DNA of 64,000 bases from an uncultured Eubacteriales bacterium (lineage in GTDB: Bacteria > Bacillota > Clostridia > Oscillospirales > Oscillospiraceae). Below, in pieces: positions 42,571-50,725 of the stretch (positions are counted from its first letter, which is position 1; each line of letters opens with the position of its first letter). Under the pieces are notes generated by a model. It did no database searches. It saw only the letters and a program-made list of their open reading frames with translations, and was not told the origin of the DNA. A program made the translations under genes and the position numbers. The stretch lies in contig ONPN01000012.1 of NCBI GenBank assembly GCA_900319695.1, positions 1 to 64,000 on the forward strand, given 5' to 3'.

Positions 42571-43977
42571 ATGAAGAGCGTATATGAATACTACGCCGGG
42601 GAACAGCGCTACCCCGACCTCGACGCGGCGGGGGCCGTGGAGAGGCTGCGGCAGGCGGTGCGCTGCCGGACGATCAACGATGTCGACCACAGCAAGACGG
42701 ATTTTTCCGAGTTCGACCGCTTGCAGGCCCTGATGCGCAGCGCCTACCCCGCTGTGATGAAAGCGGGGAGCTTTGAGCTGATCGGCCACGCAGTGCTGAT
42801 TACGATACCGGGCTCTGACCCTGCACTGCGCCCCACGCTCTATATGTCGCACCAGGACGTGGTGCCGGTGGTGCGCGGGACGGAGGCGGACTGGCTTCAC
42901 GGCGCTTTTTCCGGCGACCTTGCCGAGGAATGCGTGTGGGGCCGCGGGACGCTGGATATCAAGCAGCAGGTTTTCGGCATCCTTGAGGCGGCGGAGTATC
43001 TGCTCACGCACGGCGCGCGCTTTCAGAGAACCGCGTATCTCGCTTTCGGCGACGACGAGGAGACCCTGAACCTCGGCGCGCTGGAGATTGCGAAAACGCT
43101 GCAAAAGCGCGGCGTGCGGCTCGAATATGTCCTGGACGAGGGCGGCGGCGTCATTGAGGACGGGGCCGTCTACGGTGCGCCTGGTACGGCGGTGACGAAG
43201 ATCGACCTCATGGAAAAAGGCTACGCCGACCTCGAGCTCTCGGTCGAGAGCAAGGGCGGACACTCGAGCCGCCCCTGGGGCGGAAGCTCCCTGGAGCATC
43301 TGGCGCGCGCCGTGACCGCGATCACGGACAGACCTTTCGCCCCGCACTGCCCGGAGCCCCTGCTGCAGACCTTTGAAAAGCTCGCCCCCCATATCACGGA
43401 GGAGCCGCTGCACAGCCTGACGCGGGACGTACGCGCAAACGCGGAGGCGCTCGCTGAATTCTGTGTGACGCGGCCCGAGCTCTTTCCGCTCGCCTGCACG
43501 ACAATCGCCCCGACCATGATCGAGGGCGGAAGCGCCGCCTGCAACGTGCTGCCGCAGAACATGTACGCGGTCGTCAACCTCCGACTCAACGAGGGCGACA
43601 GCGTTGAGGGCGTGCTCAGGCACTGTCAGGAGGCCGTGCTTTCGGCCGATCCGCAGAGCCCCGTGAAGCTGCGCTATTTACAGGCCAACAATCCCTCCGG
43701 CATCGCCCGCACCGACGTCTTCGGCTATGCGGCCCTGGAGGCGGCGCTCGGAGAATTCTATCCCGACGTTGTGGCCGCCCCCTCGCTCACCTCGGGCGCG
43801 ACGGACGCCAAAAGCTATGAGCGCATCTGTGACGCCTGTCTGCGCTGCAGCCCCTTCATGGTGGACAAGACGCTCATGCGTACGGGCGTCCACGGCACGA
43901 ACGAGCGCATCCCCGTCCGGTCTTACCTCCAGGGCATCCGGGTGCTGATCCGCATCATGGAGCTCGGCAACCTGTGA
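42571..43977 (+). CDS. M20-family metallopeptidase (dipeptidase/deacylase type)
   Basis: Di-zinc hydrolase of 468 residues. Metal-site motifs are MSHQDVVPV (His, Asp), GRGTLDIK (Asp) and FGDDEE (catalytic Glu and ligand). The lid-domain His is in SKGGHSSRP, and a C-terminal His ligand lies in the GVHGTNERI region. Members cleave dipeptides or acyl-amino acids. Its place at the end of a lysine-riboswitch operon suggests it frees lysine from a small peptide or N-acyl-lysine taken up by the transporter; that is inference. There is no signal peptide, so it is cytoplasmic. Confidence 0.9.
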   Translation: MKSVYEYYAGEQRYPDLDAAGAVERLRQAVRCRTINDVDHSKTDFSEFDRLQALMRSAYPAVMKAGSFELIGHAVLITIPGSDPALRPTLYMSHQDVVPVVRGTEADWLHGAFSGDLAEECVWGRGTLDIKQQVFGILEAAEYLLTHGARFQRTAYLAFGDDEETLNLGALEIAKTLQKRGVRLEYVLDEGGGVIEDGAVYGAPGTAVTKIDLMEKGYADLELSVESKGGHSSRPWGGSSLEHLARAVTAITDRPFAPHCPEPLLQTFEKLAPHITEEPLHSLTRDVRANAEALAEFCVTRPELFPLACTTIAPTMIEGGSAACNVLPQNMYAVVNLRLNEGDSVEGVLRHCQEAVLSADPQSPVKLRYLQANNPSGIARTDVFGYAALEAALGEFYPDVVAAPSLTSGATDAKSYERICDACLRCSPFMVDKTLMRTGVHGTNERIPVRSYLQGIRVLIRIMELGNL

Positions 43978-43988
43978 TACAAAATGAT

Positions 43989-44229
43989 CCCATCAAAAAA
44001 CCGCTCGTCAGAGCGGTTTTTTGATGGGGCAGACTGTAGACGAACTCTTGCAAACCAAGTTGGTCTTGTAAGGGGGATCTGTGAAGGGGGACGGGGAGTC
44101 CCCCTTCACGTACAATCCATGCAAAAATGGGAACTTTTTCGGAAGTTCCCATTTTTGCCCGACAAGCTGTCGACACTTTGTCGACAGCTTGTCCCATCAA
44201 AAAACCGCTCGTCAGAGCGGTTTTTTGTT
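43989..44229. terminator. Array of five consecutive hairpins between convergent genes
   Basis: In order: CCCATCAAAAAACCGCTC/GAGCGGTTTTTTGATGGG (43989-44028); GTGAAGGGGGAC/GTCCCCCTTCAC (44081-44109); AAAAATGGGAACTT/AAGTTCCCATTTTT (44123-44156); GACAAGCTGTCGACA/TGTCGACAGCTTGTC (44161-44193); then a near-copy of the first (44193-44229). The first and last are bidirectional terminators, and the middle three are unexplained. No gene was seen here. Confidence 0.85.
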
Positions 44230-44237
44230 GGCGTTTT

Positions 44238-46172
44238 TTATGCCGCCGCGGGTGTTTCGACCGGCTCCGTCATCTTCTGCCAGAGCGTGTCCGTGTCCTC
44301 AATTTCGGCGAGCTTCACAAGCTCACGAAAGGCGAGGCGGTCCATGTCGGCGGTTCCGGCGCTGAGATTATCGGTGGCATAGAGTATGCCCGCCAGCAGC
44401 AGACGCGCAGCGTCGCGGGGGATGGGGATCTCGCAGTCCCGGTACTTCAGGTACACCATCGTGGACGCGGCGCAGACAGAGGCAGGATCGGCGGTAGCCT
44501 CCTCAGCTTCCAAAGCGTCAAGGGTTTTCGGCGCTTCGAGACCGACGCTCTCAAGGGCGCGAAGCGCCGTGTCGTCGAGCGGCCCGTCGGCGACAAGCTC
44601 CACATCCCGGCCGAGAGCCCGGAACAGCTCTGCGCAGGCCATCGCCGCGCCGACCGTGTCCGGGTCGCCGTGGGCGCAGACCGTGACCGTACCCTCACCC
44701 GCGGTATTCAAAACCAGCTCCCGGTAGGCCAGCGCGAGGCGGGATGGCTGCTGTGTCCCGTCGGAGAGCTTTGCGGGAATGACGGCCAGATTCAGAGCCT
44801 CCAGCCAGGTCATGCCATTGGCGCGCCGGATATCCTCGAGCGTGTTGATGATCACGCTTCTCACCCGCAGCCGCGCGTCGCTGTCGGGCGTCAGCATGGA
44901 GCTGACGGTGCTGATGACATAGTGCCGGCCCTCCGCCGCGCCGAGATAGAGCATCTCATGGCCGTTAAAAAAGAGGATCGCACCGGCGGGCAGCGTATCA
45001 AGAAGTGCGGCCTTCTCAGCGGGATCGAACTCCGCGAGCGAAAGCTTTTCAACAGGCATGGCCGACTGCCAGGTGGTGTTGCGCGGCAGCTCCAGCCCGA
45101 AGCACTTGTACACGTTTCGCACATAAAGCGAGCAATCCGGCACCCCGAGCATCCCGCCCCAGCCGTAGGCGTCGCCGAGCATGGTGAAGGCCACGTCCAG
45201 AAGATTGGCCTGGGTCAAAGGCAGATAGCCCTCGCTCACGCCGCAGTGCTGGGGGATGAGGGCGATGGTGGAGGCGTAGCTGCCGTCAGCCTGGCGCACC
45301 GGGAGATACACGGCATAATTCTGATAGGCGGCGCGGTTCGTGACCGCGGGGTCGAAAGCCCCGTCCGGCACGCGGCGCAGGACCGTGCCCATTGTCAGCA
45401 TGCGCCGGGAGGCGTCGGCGTTTACATTGGACTGATCCAGATAGAGCTTCCCCTCCGTCACGACCAGCAGCTCGTCGTCCGGGATCTGCCAGGCGGCAAG
45501 CCACTGCTCCCGGTTAGCGCAGAGGGCGATATCCGCCGCGCGGACCCAGCCGGAGACGCAGCTTGTGTCGCAGTAGAACCAAGCGCCGTCGACGGACTCG
45601 GCCCGGATGAGCACCGGCTCGTTGACTCGGACGTAGGACAGCTGCAGCATGTCAAAATCGTTGTCCCCCGCGGCGTCCGTGATGATGGCGTCAGTCGGGG
45701 CTGCGCGCACATTGGTCAGCGCAACGCAGATGCCATAGCGGACGAGCTGCTCAGCGGCGGGTTCAGCCGCGTCGATCGAATCCAGAACCGCAATCAGCTT
45801 CTCGTAGGGAACGCCCTGTCCCTCGCTGTCAAAGTAGCCGGCGTCCAGGTATGTTCCCAGCTCAGACATTGCGCCCGAGAGCAGCTTTCGCTGGAAAGCC
45901 GGGCCGTCAAGGGCGGGTAGCTCCGCCGAGAGATCGGTCATGCGGCAGTCCGCGCAGGCGAGCACCGCGGCGTTGACGGCGTCGATCGTCTCACGGTCGG
46001 CCTCAATCTCGTCGGCATGGTCCGTCTTCCAGTAATCGGCGCGCGTCATCTCCGCCGTGACAAAGGGCATGCTGTCCACTTCGGCCAGGGCCGCGGGCGC
46101 TGCCGCAGAAAACGCCGTGAGCAGCGCGAGCACGGCGGCAAGCGGGCGGGAGAAAGCTCTCTTGTGTGTCAT
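44238..46172 (-). CDS. Secreted SH3-NlpC/P60 protein with a C-terminal DHH-like domain
   Basis: A large exported protein of 644 residues. It has a signal peptide (1-30, cleavage near ALA-EV), a helical region, then an SH3-like segment (about 150-225; NVRAAPTDAI, SGWVRAADI). The NlpC/P60-type cell-wall peptidase domain (about 320-440) shows catalytic Cys in GVPDCSLYV and probable His in FFNGHEMLYLG. The last 170 residues unexpectedly resemble family II pyrophosphatase/DHH proteins (VCAHGDPDTVGAAMACAELF; RLLLAGILYATDNLSAGT) but lack most of the middle. It is probably a murein endopeptidase; the tail's role is unknown. Confidence 0.8.
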   Translation of the reverse strand: MTHKRAFSRPLAAVLALLTAFSAAAPAALAEVDSMPFVTAEMTRADYWKTDHADEIEADRETIDAVNAAVLACADCRMTDLSAELPALDGPAFQRKLLSGAMSELGTYLDAGYFDSEGQGVPYEKLIAVLDSIDAAEPAAEQLVRYGICVALTNVRAAPTDAIITDAAGDNDFDMLQLSYVRVNEPVLIRAESVDGAWFYCDTSCVSGWVRAADIALCANREQWLAAWQIPDDELLVVTEGKLYLDQSNVNADASRRMLTMGTVLRRVPDGAFDPAVTNRAAYQNYAVYLPVRQADGSYASTIALIPQHCGVSEGYLPLTQANLLDVAFTMLGDAYGWGGMLGVPDCSLYVRNVYKCFGLELPRNTTWQSAMPVEKLSLAEFDPAEKAALLDTLPAGAILFFNGHEMLYLGAAEGRHYVISTVSSMLTPDSDARLRVRSVIINTLEDIRRANGMTWLEALNLAVIPAKLSDGTQQPSRLALAYRELVLNTAGEGTVTVCAHGDPDTVGAAMACAELFRALGRDVELVADGPLDDTALRALESVGLEAPKTLDALEAEEATADPASVCAASTMVYLKYRDCEIPIPRDAARLLLAGILYATDNLSAGTADMDRLAFRELVKLAEIEDTDTLWQKMTEPVETPAAA

Positions 46173-46210
46173 GTTCCCATCTCCGATCAGTGTTGTTTAA
46201 TCTCGCAAAA

Positions 46211-46239
46211 ATTGTACCAGAAAGGGATATGGATTTCAA
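46211..46239 (-). promoter_or_regulatory. Promoter of the NlpC/P60 gene
   Basis: Minus-strand TTGAAA and TACAAT with a 17-base spacer. Confidence 0.8.
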
Positions 46240-46302
46240 CCGAAAACAGTTGGACGCAGGGGAGCACGAATTTATGATTACCGGAAGAACACAAAAAATG
46301 AA

Positions 46303-46331
46303 TTGACAGCGCCCGGAACCTGCCGTATAAT
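46303..46331 (+). promoter_or_regulatory. Perfect consensus promoter of the MATE transporter
   Basis: TTGACA and TATAAT with a 17-base spacer, the full sigma-A consensus. The downstream gene should be strongly expressed unless repressed. Confidence 0.88.
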
Positions 46332-46372
46332 AACGCGCCAATACAGCAAAAAATGTAGTACAGGTGTGTAAT

Positions 46373-47752
46373 ATGTCAGATAACAGAAAACCCGATTCCC
46401 GCCGTATGGGGGAAATGGACGAGGGAAAACTGCTTTTGAGTCTGGCCCTGCCGATCATGCTGTCCATGCTGGTGCAGGCGCTTTACAATATCGTGGACAG
46501 CATCTATGTCGCCCGCGTGTCGGAGGATTGCCTGTCGGCCCTGTCCCTGGCCTTCCCGGCCCAGAACATCATGATCGGCCTCGGCACCGGCACCGGCGTC
46601 GGCGTCAGTACGCTGATTTCCCGCGCCCTCGGTCGGCGGGATGCAAAGGCCGCGAGCCATGTGTCCGGCAACGCCGTCTTCCTTGCCGTCTGCTGCTGGG
46701 CGCTGATGGCCCTGTTCGGCCTCTTCGGCGCGGACGCCTTTATCCACTCGCAGACGGACATCGCCGAAATCCGAGGCCATGCCGACAGCTATCTGCGCAT
46801 TGTGACCATCGGGTCGCTCTTCATGTACATGCAGATGACCATGGAGAAGCTGCTCCAGTCCACGGGTCTGACCAGACTCTCCATGTGGACACAGATGTTC
46901 GGCGCGGTGACCAATATCATCCTCGACCCCTTCTTCATCTTCGGCTGGTGCGGCCTGCCCGCCATGGGCACCGCCGGCGCGGCGATCGCGACCGTGCTGG
47001 GCCAGGCGGCGGGCATGACACTCGGAATCATTCTGCACCGTCGCCGCAACCATGAGATCCGCATTGTGCGCGGCGACCTGCGGCCGGACTGGAAAATTAT
47101 CAAGGCCGTGTACCGCATCGGCTTCCCCTCGGTGGTCATGATGGTTGTGGGCTCTGCCACAAACTACATGATGAACCGCATCCTCATCGGCTTCACGCCG
47201 ACGGCCATCGCGGTCTACGGCAGCTATTTCCGTATTCAGAGCTTCTTTTTCATGCCGGTCTTCGGTCTCAACAGCGGCATGATCCCCATTATCGGCTACA
47301 ACTACGGCGCGTGCAAAAAGGAGCGCATTTACCGCACCTTCCGCTACGGCGTGCTGTATGCGAGCTTCTTTATGGTGCTGGGTTTCCTGCTGTTCCAGTT
47401 CATGCCGGGGGCGCTGCTCGGCATCTTCAGCCCCTCCGAGAACATGCTGGCCATCGGCGTCCCGGCCCTGCGGCGCATCAGCATCAGCTTCCTCTTCGCG
47501 GGCTTCTGTATTGTCGCGGGCTCGGTCTGCCAGGCTCTGGACAAGAGCGCCGCGGCCCTCGCCGTGTCGGTGCTGCGGCAGCTCGTGGCCCTCGTCCCGG
47601 CAGCGTGGCTGCTGGCCAGGACGGGAGACGTCAACATGGTCTGGTGGTCCTTCCCCATTGCGGAGATCATCTCCCTCGCCGCCTCCGCCTTCTTCCTGCG
47701 CGCGGCCTTCCGGCACATGGAGCGCGTGCTCGGCGAGAGACAGGACATATAA
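46373..47752 (+). CDS. MATE-family efflux transporter 1
   Basis: Twelve-segment multidrug and toxin extrusion antiporter of about 459 residues. Typical family elements are LALPIMLSMLVQALYNIVDS in TM1, GTGTGVGVSTLISRALG in TM2 and its loop, and ILDPFFIFGW in the first half. ATG at 46373 is preferred; a GTG at 46364 is possible. It is driven by a full-consensus promoter and closed by a strong terminator, so it is a single-gene unit. The substrate is unknown. A second MATE gene lies at 61910. Confidence 0.9.
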   Translation: MSDNRKPDSRRMGEMDEGKLLLSLALPIMLSMLVQALYNIVDSIYVARVSEDCLSALSLAFPAQNIMIGLGTGTGVGVSTLISRALGRRDAKAASHVSGNAVFLAVCCWALMALFGLFGADAFIHSQTDIAEIRGHADSYLRIVTIGSLFMYMQMTMEKLLQSTGLTRLSMWTQMFGAVTNIILDPFFIFGWCGLPAMGTAGAAIATVLGQAAGMTLGIILHRRRNHEIRIVRGDLRPDWKIIKAVYRIGFPSVVMMVVGSATNYMMNRILIGFTPTAIAVYGSYFRIQSFFFMPVFGLNSGMIPIIGYNYGACKKERIYRTFRYGVLYASFFMVLGFLLFQFMPGALLGIFSPSENMLAIGVPALRRISISFLFAGFCIVAGSVCQALDKSAAALAVSVLRQLVALVPAAWLLARTGDVNMVWWSFPIAEIISLAASAFFLRAAFRHMERVLGERQDI

Positions 47753-47757
47753 ATATG

Positions 47758-47797
47758 GCGGCCCTCACCGGTGTATTGTCCGGTGAGGGCCGCTTTT
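47758..47797 (+). terminator. Terminator of MATE transporter 1
   Basis: Perfect 14-bp stem GCGGCCCTCACCGG/CCGGTGAGGGCCGC followed by TTTT. Confidence 0.92.
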
Positions 47798-47805
47798 GTG
47801 GTATT

Positions 47806-47970
47806 TAGGGCAACACCGCACAATCCGCCTTCGGCATCTTCCAGAAAATTTGCGCCCTGATTTTGTCACTTTTTCTTGAGGTACACAAAGTACATCTGCG
47901 AAAAAGTGCCTTTATCAGAACTCGAATTTCCTCAGAATCTGCTCTTGCCGAATTGTGCGGTATTGCCTTA
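47806..47970. mobile_element. MITE-like element family B, copy 2 (165 bp)
   Basis: Starts TAGGGCAACACCGCACAAT and ends ATTGTGCGGTATTGCCTTA, so the ends are inverted repeats beginning with TA. The right two thirds match, inverted, the element at 21578-21693; about 50 bases near the left end are extra. Its right edge supplies the stop codon of the L,D-transpeptidase gene. Confidence 0.85.
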
Positions 47971-48654
47971 GGCTATCGCGGTCAGCGTGTCTTCACTCTC
48001 AATCACAATAATGCACCCTGCCTTGATGCTCTGCATAACAGCGATCATGTCTTCCTCCGGGATCGCCACGCAGCCCGCCGTGTAGCTCTTCTCGGGGTTG
48101 CGGCAATGCAGGAAGAGCGCGGCCCCGGCCTCCGGCACGCCCTCGGGGTTGTAGCCGATGTTCAGACAGTAGTGATAGCTGGGCTCCATGTCGATCAGAT
48201 GCTCACAGGCGCCGACGTCGAGAGACGGGCAGTCGCGGATGTCGACCATCTCGTTGTAGCGGTTCCACTGATCGCCCGACCAGTAGTCATATTTGGTGAC
48301 CTGATGATAGGCGAGCTTGCTGCCGGGGTCCTCCTTGATGCCAAACGCGAAGCCCAGCGTGTAGACCCCCTGCGGTGTCTTCATGTCGCCGACCTTTGTC
48401 TTGCCGAGGCCGTTCTTGCCGATGATGGCCGGGGCGGAAACCAGAACGTGCCAGTTCCCGTCCTCGTCCTTTTCGTGCATGGTAAACTCCGCCTCGGAGC
48501 CCTCCTTCGCCGCGACAAGGACCACCTGCCGCGCGCCGGTCATATCGGCCACAGCCTGCGCCCAGGTGGGGGAGGGGACAGGCTCCTCGTTTTTCGCCGC
48601 GCAGGCGGTGGCGGCGAAAAGCAGGACAAGGATCATACAGATAATACGTTTCAT
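47968..48654 (-). CDS. L,D-transpeptidase (YkuD-fold) lipoprotein
   Basis: Membrane-anchored protein of 228 residues. The lipoprotein signal ends in FAATAC (Cys18). The YkuD-like catalytic region has HCRNPEKSYTAGCVAIPEE, with the active-site Cys in AGC and the preceding His, plus TPQGVYTLGFAFG earlier. Such enzymes make 3-3 crosslinks in peptidoglycan or attach proteins to it. The TAA stop codon is contributed by the inserted MITE. The gene overlaps the DUF5662 gene by ATGA and is the second gene of that pair. Confidence 0.87.
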   Translation of the reverse strand: MKRIICMILVLLFAATACAAKNEEPVPSPTWAQAVADMTGARQVVLVAAKEGSEAEFTMHEKDEDGNWHVLVSAPAIIGKNGLGKTKVGDMKTPQGVYTLGFAFGIKEDPGSKLAYHQVTKYDYWSGDQWNRYNEMVDIRDCPSLDVGACEHLIDMEPSYHYCLNIGYNPEGVPEAGAALFLHCRNPEKSYTAGCVAIPEEDMIAVMQSIKAGCIIVIESEDTLTAIA

Positions 48655-49220
48655 TTTGATAGCTCCTTTCCGCGCCGGGCGTCTTTCTCTTCCCGCAGGC
48701 GCCTGCGCACATAGGCGAAGGCCGCGTCCTCCCCCTCGTCCCGCAGCACCAGGAGCATCTTTTCCAGCTCTGCGCCGGTCTCGGGGTGGATCATGATGAC
48801 GCCCTTTGAGTTTGCATAATAATTATACGGTGAGGCGTCGGTGTAGCGCTCCCCCATATAGACCTTGCTCGCAGCGATGCGGTCGCAGAACATCTCGGCG
48901 ACGAAGCGCAGGGGCATCTTGTTGCCGCCGAAGCCCACGCTGCCGTCCGGGTTGATGACGTAGTCGACCCAGTATTCCAGATGGTGGCGGTTGCGCCCCT
49001 TGTGGTGCAGCCACGCGAGGGACACGCCGGTCGCCTTGCGCTCGGCGTCGTTCGGGCTGCGGGAGCCCTGGTAGTATTTCGCGCCGACCCAGAACTCACT
49101 GGGGGCATATTTGCTCAGATCGTGTTTCAGCCCCTGGGCGTACAGGCCGAGGCGGAAGCAGTATTGACACACCAGATGGCGGTGCCGCGTAATGGTCTTA
49201 AAGTGGGCGATGGGGTGCAT
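48651..49220 (-). CDS. DUF5662 family protein
   Basis: A 189-residue protein matching DUF5662, common in Clostridia and of unknown function. The N-terminal half has HD-like metal-ligand features: HRHLVCQYCFRLGLYAQGLKHDLSKY, then LHHKGRNRHHLEYW. These suggest an HD-type hydrolase, as inference. There is no signal peptide. It overlaps the L,D-transpeptidase gene (ATGA), so the two are co-translated, but no functional link is obvious. AGGCC lies before the start; a clear GGAGG is not seen. Confidence 0.82.
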   Translation of the reverse strand: MHPIAHFKTITRHRHLVCQYCFRLGLYAQGLKHDLSKYAPSEFWVGAKYYQGSRSPNDAERKATGVSLAWLHHKGRNRHHLEYWVDYVINPDGSVGFGGNKMPLRFVAEMFCDRIAASKVYMGERYTDASPYNYYANSKGVIMIHPETGAELEKMLLVLRDEGEDAAFAYVRRRLREEKDARRGKELSK

Positions 49221-49247
49221 GGCAGGCCTCCGGACAGTAGGATCATA

Positions 49248-49371
49248 TTATAGTAAACGAAAATGATTTTCGTTTACTATAATTTGATTTGATGCCGTTT
49301 TTCTCGCCCCTGGCGGGGCAACCGAAAAACACGGCAATATCGTAAACGCAATTTTCAATTTCGTTTACGAT
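49248..49371. repeat. Three consecutive palindromes in a divergent intergenic region
   Basis: TTATAGTAAACGAAAAT and ATTTTCGTTTACTATAA form a perfect 17-bp stem with a 1-base centre (49248-49282). Then come GCCGT-TTTTC/GAAAAAC-ACGGC (49293-49334) and ATCGTAAACG/CGTTTACGAT (49339-49371). The first and third share the core GTAAACG. No coding frame is seen. Confidence 0.85.
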
Positions 49372-49410
49372 ATATTGTAGCAGAACCGGCCCGGTGTTTC
49401 AACGTTTTTG

Positions 49411-49439
49411 TTGCCTTGTCCGCACGGCTGTGGTATCGT
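49411..49439 (+). promoter_or_regulatory. Promoter of the GNAT gene
   Basis: TTGCCT and TATCGT with a 17-base spacer, 25 bases before the start. Confidence 0.6.
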
Positions 49440-49464
49440 AGAGAAAAGAAAGGAAGTGGCTCAA

Positions 49465-49959
49465 ATGGAAGAAATCATCGTCAGAGCTTACCGGGAGGAA
49501 GACCTGCCCGCCATGACTGCCATCTGGAACGAGGTAGTGGAGGACGGAATCGCCTTTCCACAGGAGGAGTGCCTGAGCCCGGAGGAGGCCCGCGCTTTCT
49601 TCGCCTCGCAGAGCCGCAGCGCCGTGGCCGTACGGGAGAGCGACGGGGCGGTGCTCGGCCTGTACATCCTGCATCCGAACAACGTGGGCCGCTGCGGCCA
49701 CCTCTGCAACGCAAGCTATGCCGTTTCCTCCGAAAGCAGGGGGCTCCACATCGGGGAAAAGCTGGTGCGGGACTGCATTGCTTCAGCGCCGTCCTTCGGC
49801 TTTCGCGTCCTGCAGTTCAACGCCGTCGTTGCCACCAATACCCGCGCCCGCAGGCTCTATGAGAAGCTGGGCTTTACCCAACTCGGCGTCATCCCCGGCG
49901 GCTTTCGCATGAAGGACGGGCATTATGAAGATATTTGCCCGTACTATATCGAAGTTTAG
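49465..49959 (+). CDS. GNAT-family N-acetyltransferase
   Basis: Acetyl-CoA-dependent acetyltransferase of 164 residues. It has the typical start IIVRAYREEDLPAMTAIWNE. The acetyl-CoA loop is represented by SRGLHIGEKLVRDCI (motif A, Q/RxxGxG/A-like), and the C-terminal NTRARRLYEKLGF (motif B) is clear. The start at 49465 follows AAAGGAAG; an earlier in-frame Met at 49408 lies upstream of the promoter. The substrate is unknown; family members acetylate amines, antibiotics or protein N-termini. Confidence 0.88.
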   Translation: MEEIIVRAYREEDLPAMTAIWNEVVEDGIAFPQEECLSPEEARAFFASQSRSAVAVRESDGAVLGLYILHPNNVGRCGHLCNASYAVSSESRGLHIGEKLVRDCIASAPSFGFRVLQFNAVVATNTRARRLYEKLGFTQLGVIPGGFRMKDGHYEDICPYYIEV

Positions 49960-50083
49960 ACTTATGTTAAAGACGATATGTATATAATATTACGTAAACT
50001 AAAAATATGTAATCTTAACGATTGAAACGATTTGCTGCAATCATGAACGCCGGTGAAGGATTATATTGTGAGGAGGTATCACC

Positions 50084-50314
50084 ATGGGCTTGTTTAAGAA
50101 AAAGCAGGCGGAGCCGGAGACGACGCACTTTGACCCGGCAGCGTTTGAGCCGGTCATCCGCGCCAGCATCTGCACGGGCGAGAAGGTGGCCTGTATGCGC
50201 GAGCGCGCAACGGGTAAGCTCCACGAGCTCATGCTCATCCGCACGGACGGGGATCTCGCGCTCTTCCGCAGCCGCTACGGAATCGGGGACGGGGAGATCA
50301 GAACAGTATATTAA
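50084..50314 (+). CDS. Small conserved-looking protein of unknown function
   Basis: I do not recognise a family. It has 76 residues: a basic start GLFKKKQAEPE, then a compact domain ending in a beta-like stretch (KLHELMLIRTDGDLALFRSRYG). There is no signal or membrane segment. The strong GAGGAGG site at proper spacing and codon usage like the neighbours support it as real. The AT-rich flanks carry repeated GTAAAC and ACATAAT words. Confidence 0.65.
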   Translation: MGLFKKKQAEPETTHFDPAAFEPVIRASICTGEKVACMRERATGKLHELMLIRTDGDLALFRSRYGIGDGEIRTVY

Positions 50315-50429
50315 AAGCAGACATAATTCAGTAAACATAATATGAGTAACGTAATATGAAAAACATAATCATAGTAGTTTTCATAAGATAATAGACATAA
50401 AACTGTTAACATAAAAATAGGAGAGCGCC

Positions 50430-50681
50430 ATGGAACAGAACAACAGACCGCCGGTGCAGTACAGCGGCACGAAGGGGCTGAACCTCGCTATCGTGATCGG
50501 CGCGGCCATCGGGACCGTGATCGGAAAGATGATGGACAACATGCAGACCGGCCTCATGATCGGCCTGGTGATCGCCGTCTGCGGCTGGACCCTGCTCATA
50601 AACCGCAGGGCCAAACGCGGGGAAACGGACGAAAGTCCGGACAGGGAACAGAACAGCACGGAAGAAAAAGAGCAAAAATAA
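50430..50681 (+). CDS. Small membrane protein of unknown function
   Basis: An 83-residue protein with two hydrophobic segments (about residues 18-33 and 41-58, separated by KMMDNMQ) and a highly charged C-terminal tail (RRAKRGETDESPDREQ...). No family was recognised. AGGAGAG precedes the start. A hairpin with stem CAAAGCCCTTG/CAAGGGCTTTG follows. The 115-base AT-rich gap upstream is unusual for this GC-rich region. Confidence 0.65.
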   Translation: MEQNNRPPVQYSGTKGLNLAIVIGAAIGTVIGKMMDNMQTGLMIGLVIAVCGWTLLINRRAKRGETDESPDREQNSTEEKEQK

Positions 50682-50684
50682 AAA

Positions 50685-50721
50685 CAAAGCCCTTGACGGA
50701 ACCAAACCGCCAAGGGCTTTG
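50685..50721. terminator. Bidirectional terminator
   Basis: Perfect 11-bp stem CAAAGCCCTTG/CAAGGGCTTTG between convergent genes. Confidence 0.8.
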
Positions 50722-50725
50722 CCGA

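Noticed and set aside
44127..45920. Plus-strand 597-residue open frame opposite the NlpC/P60 gene
   Set aside because: Composition is that of an antisense frame; it starts inside the hairpin array, and the minus strand has a signal peptide and wall-peptidase domain.
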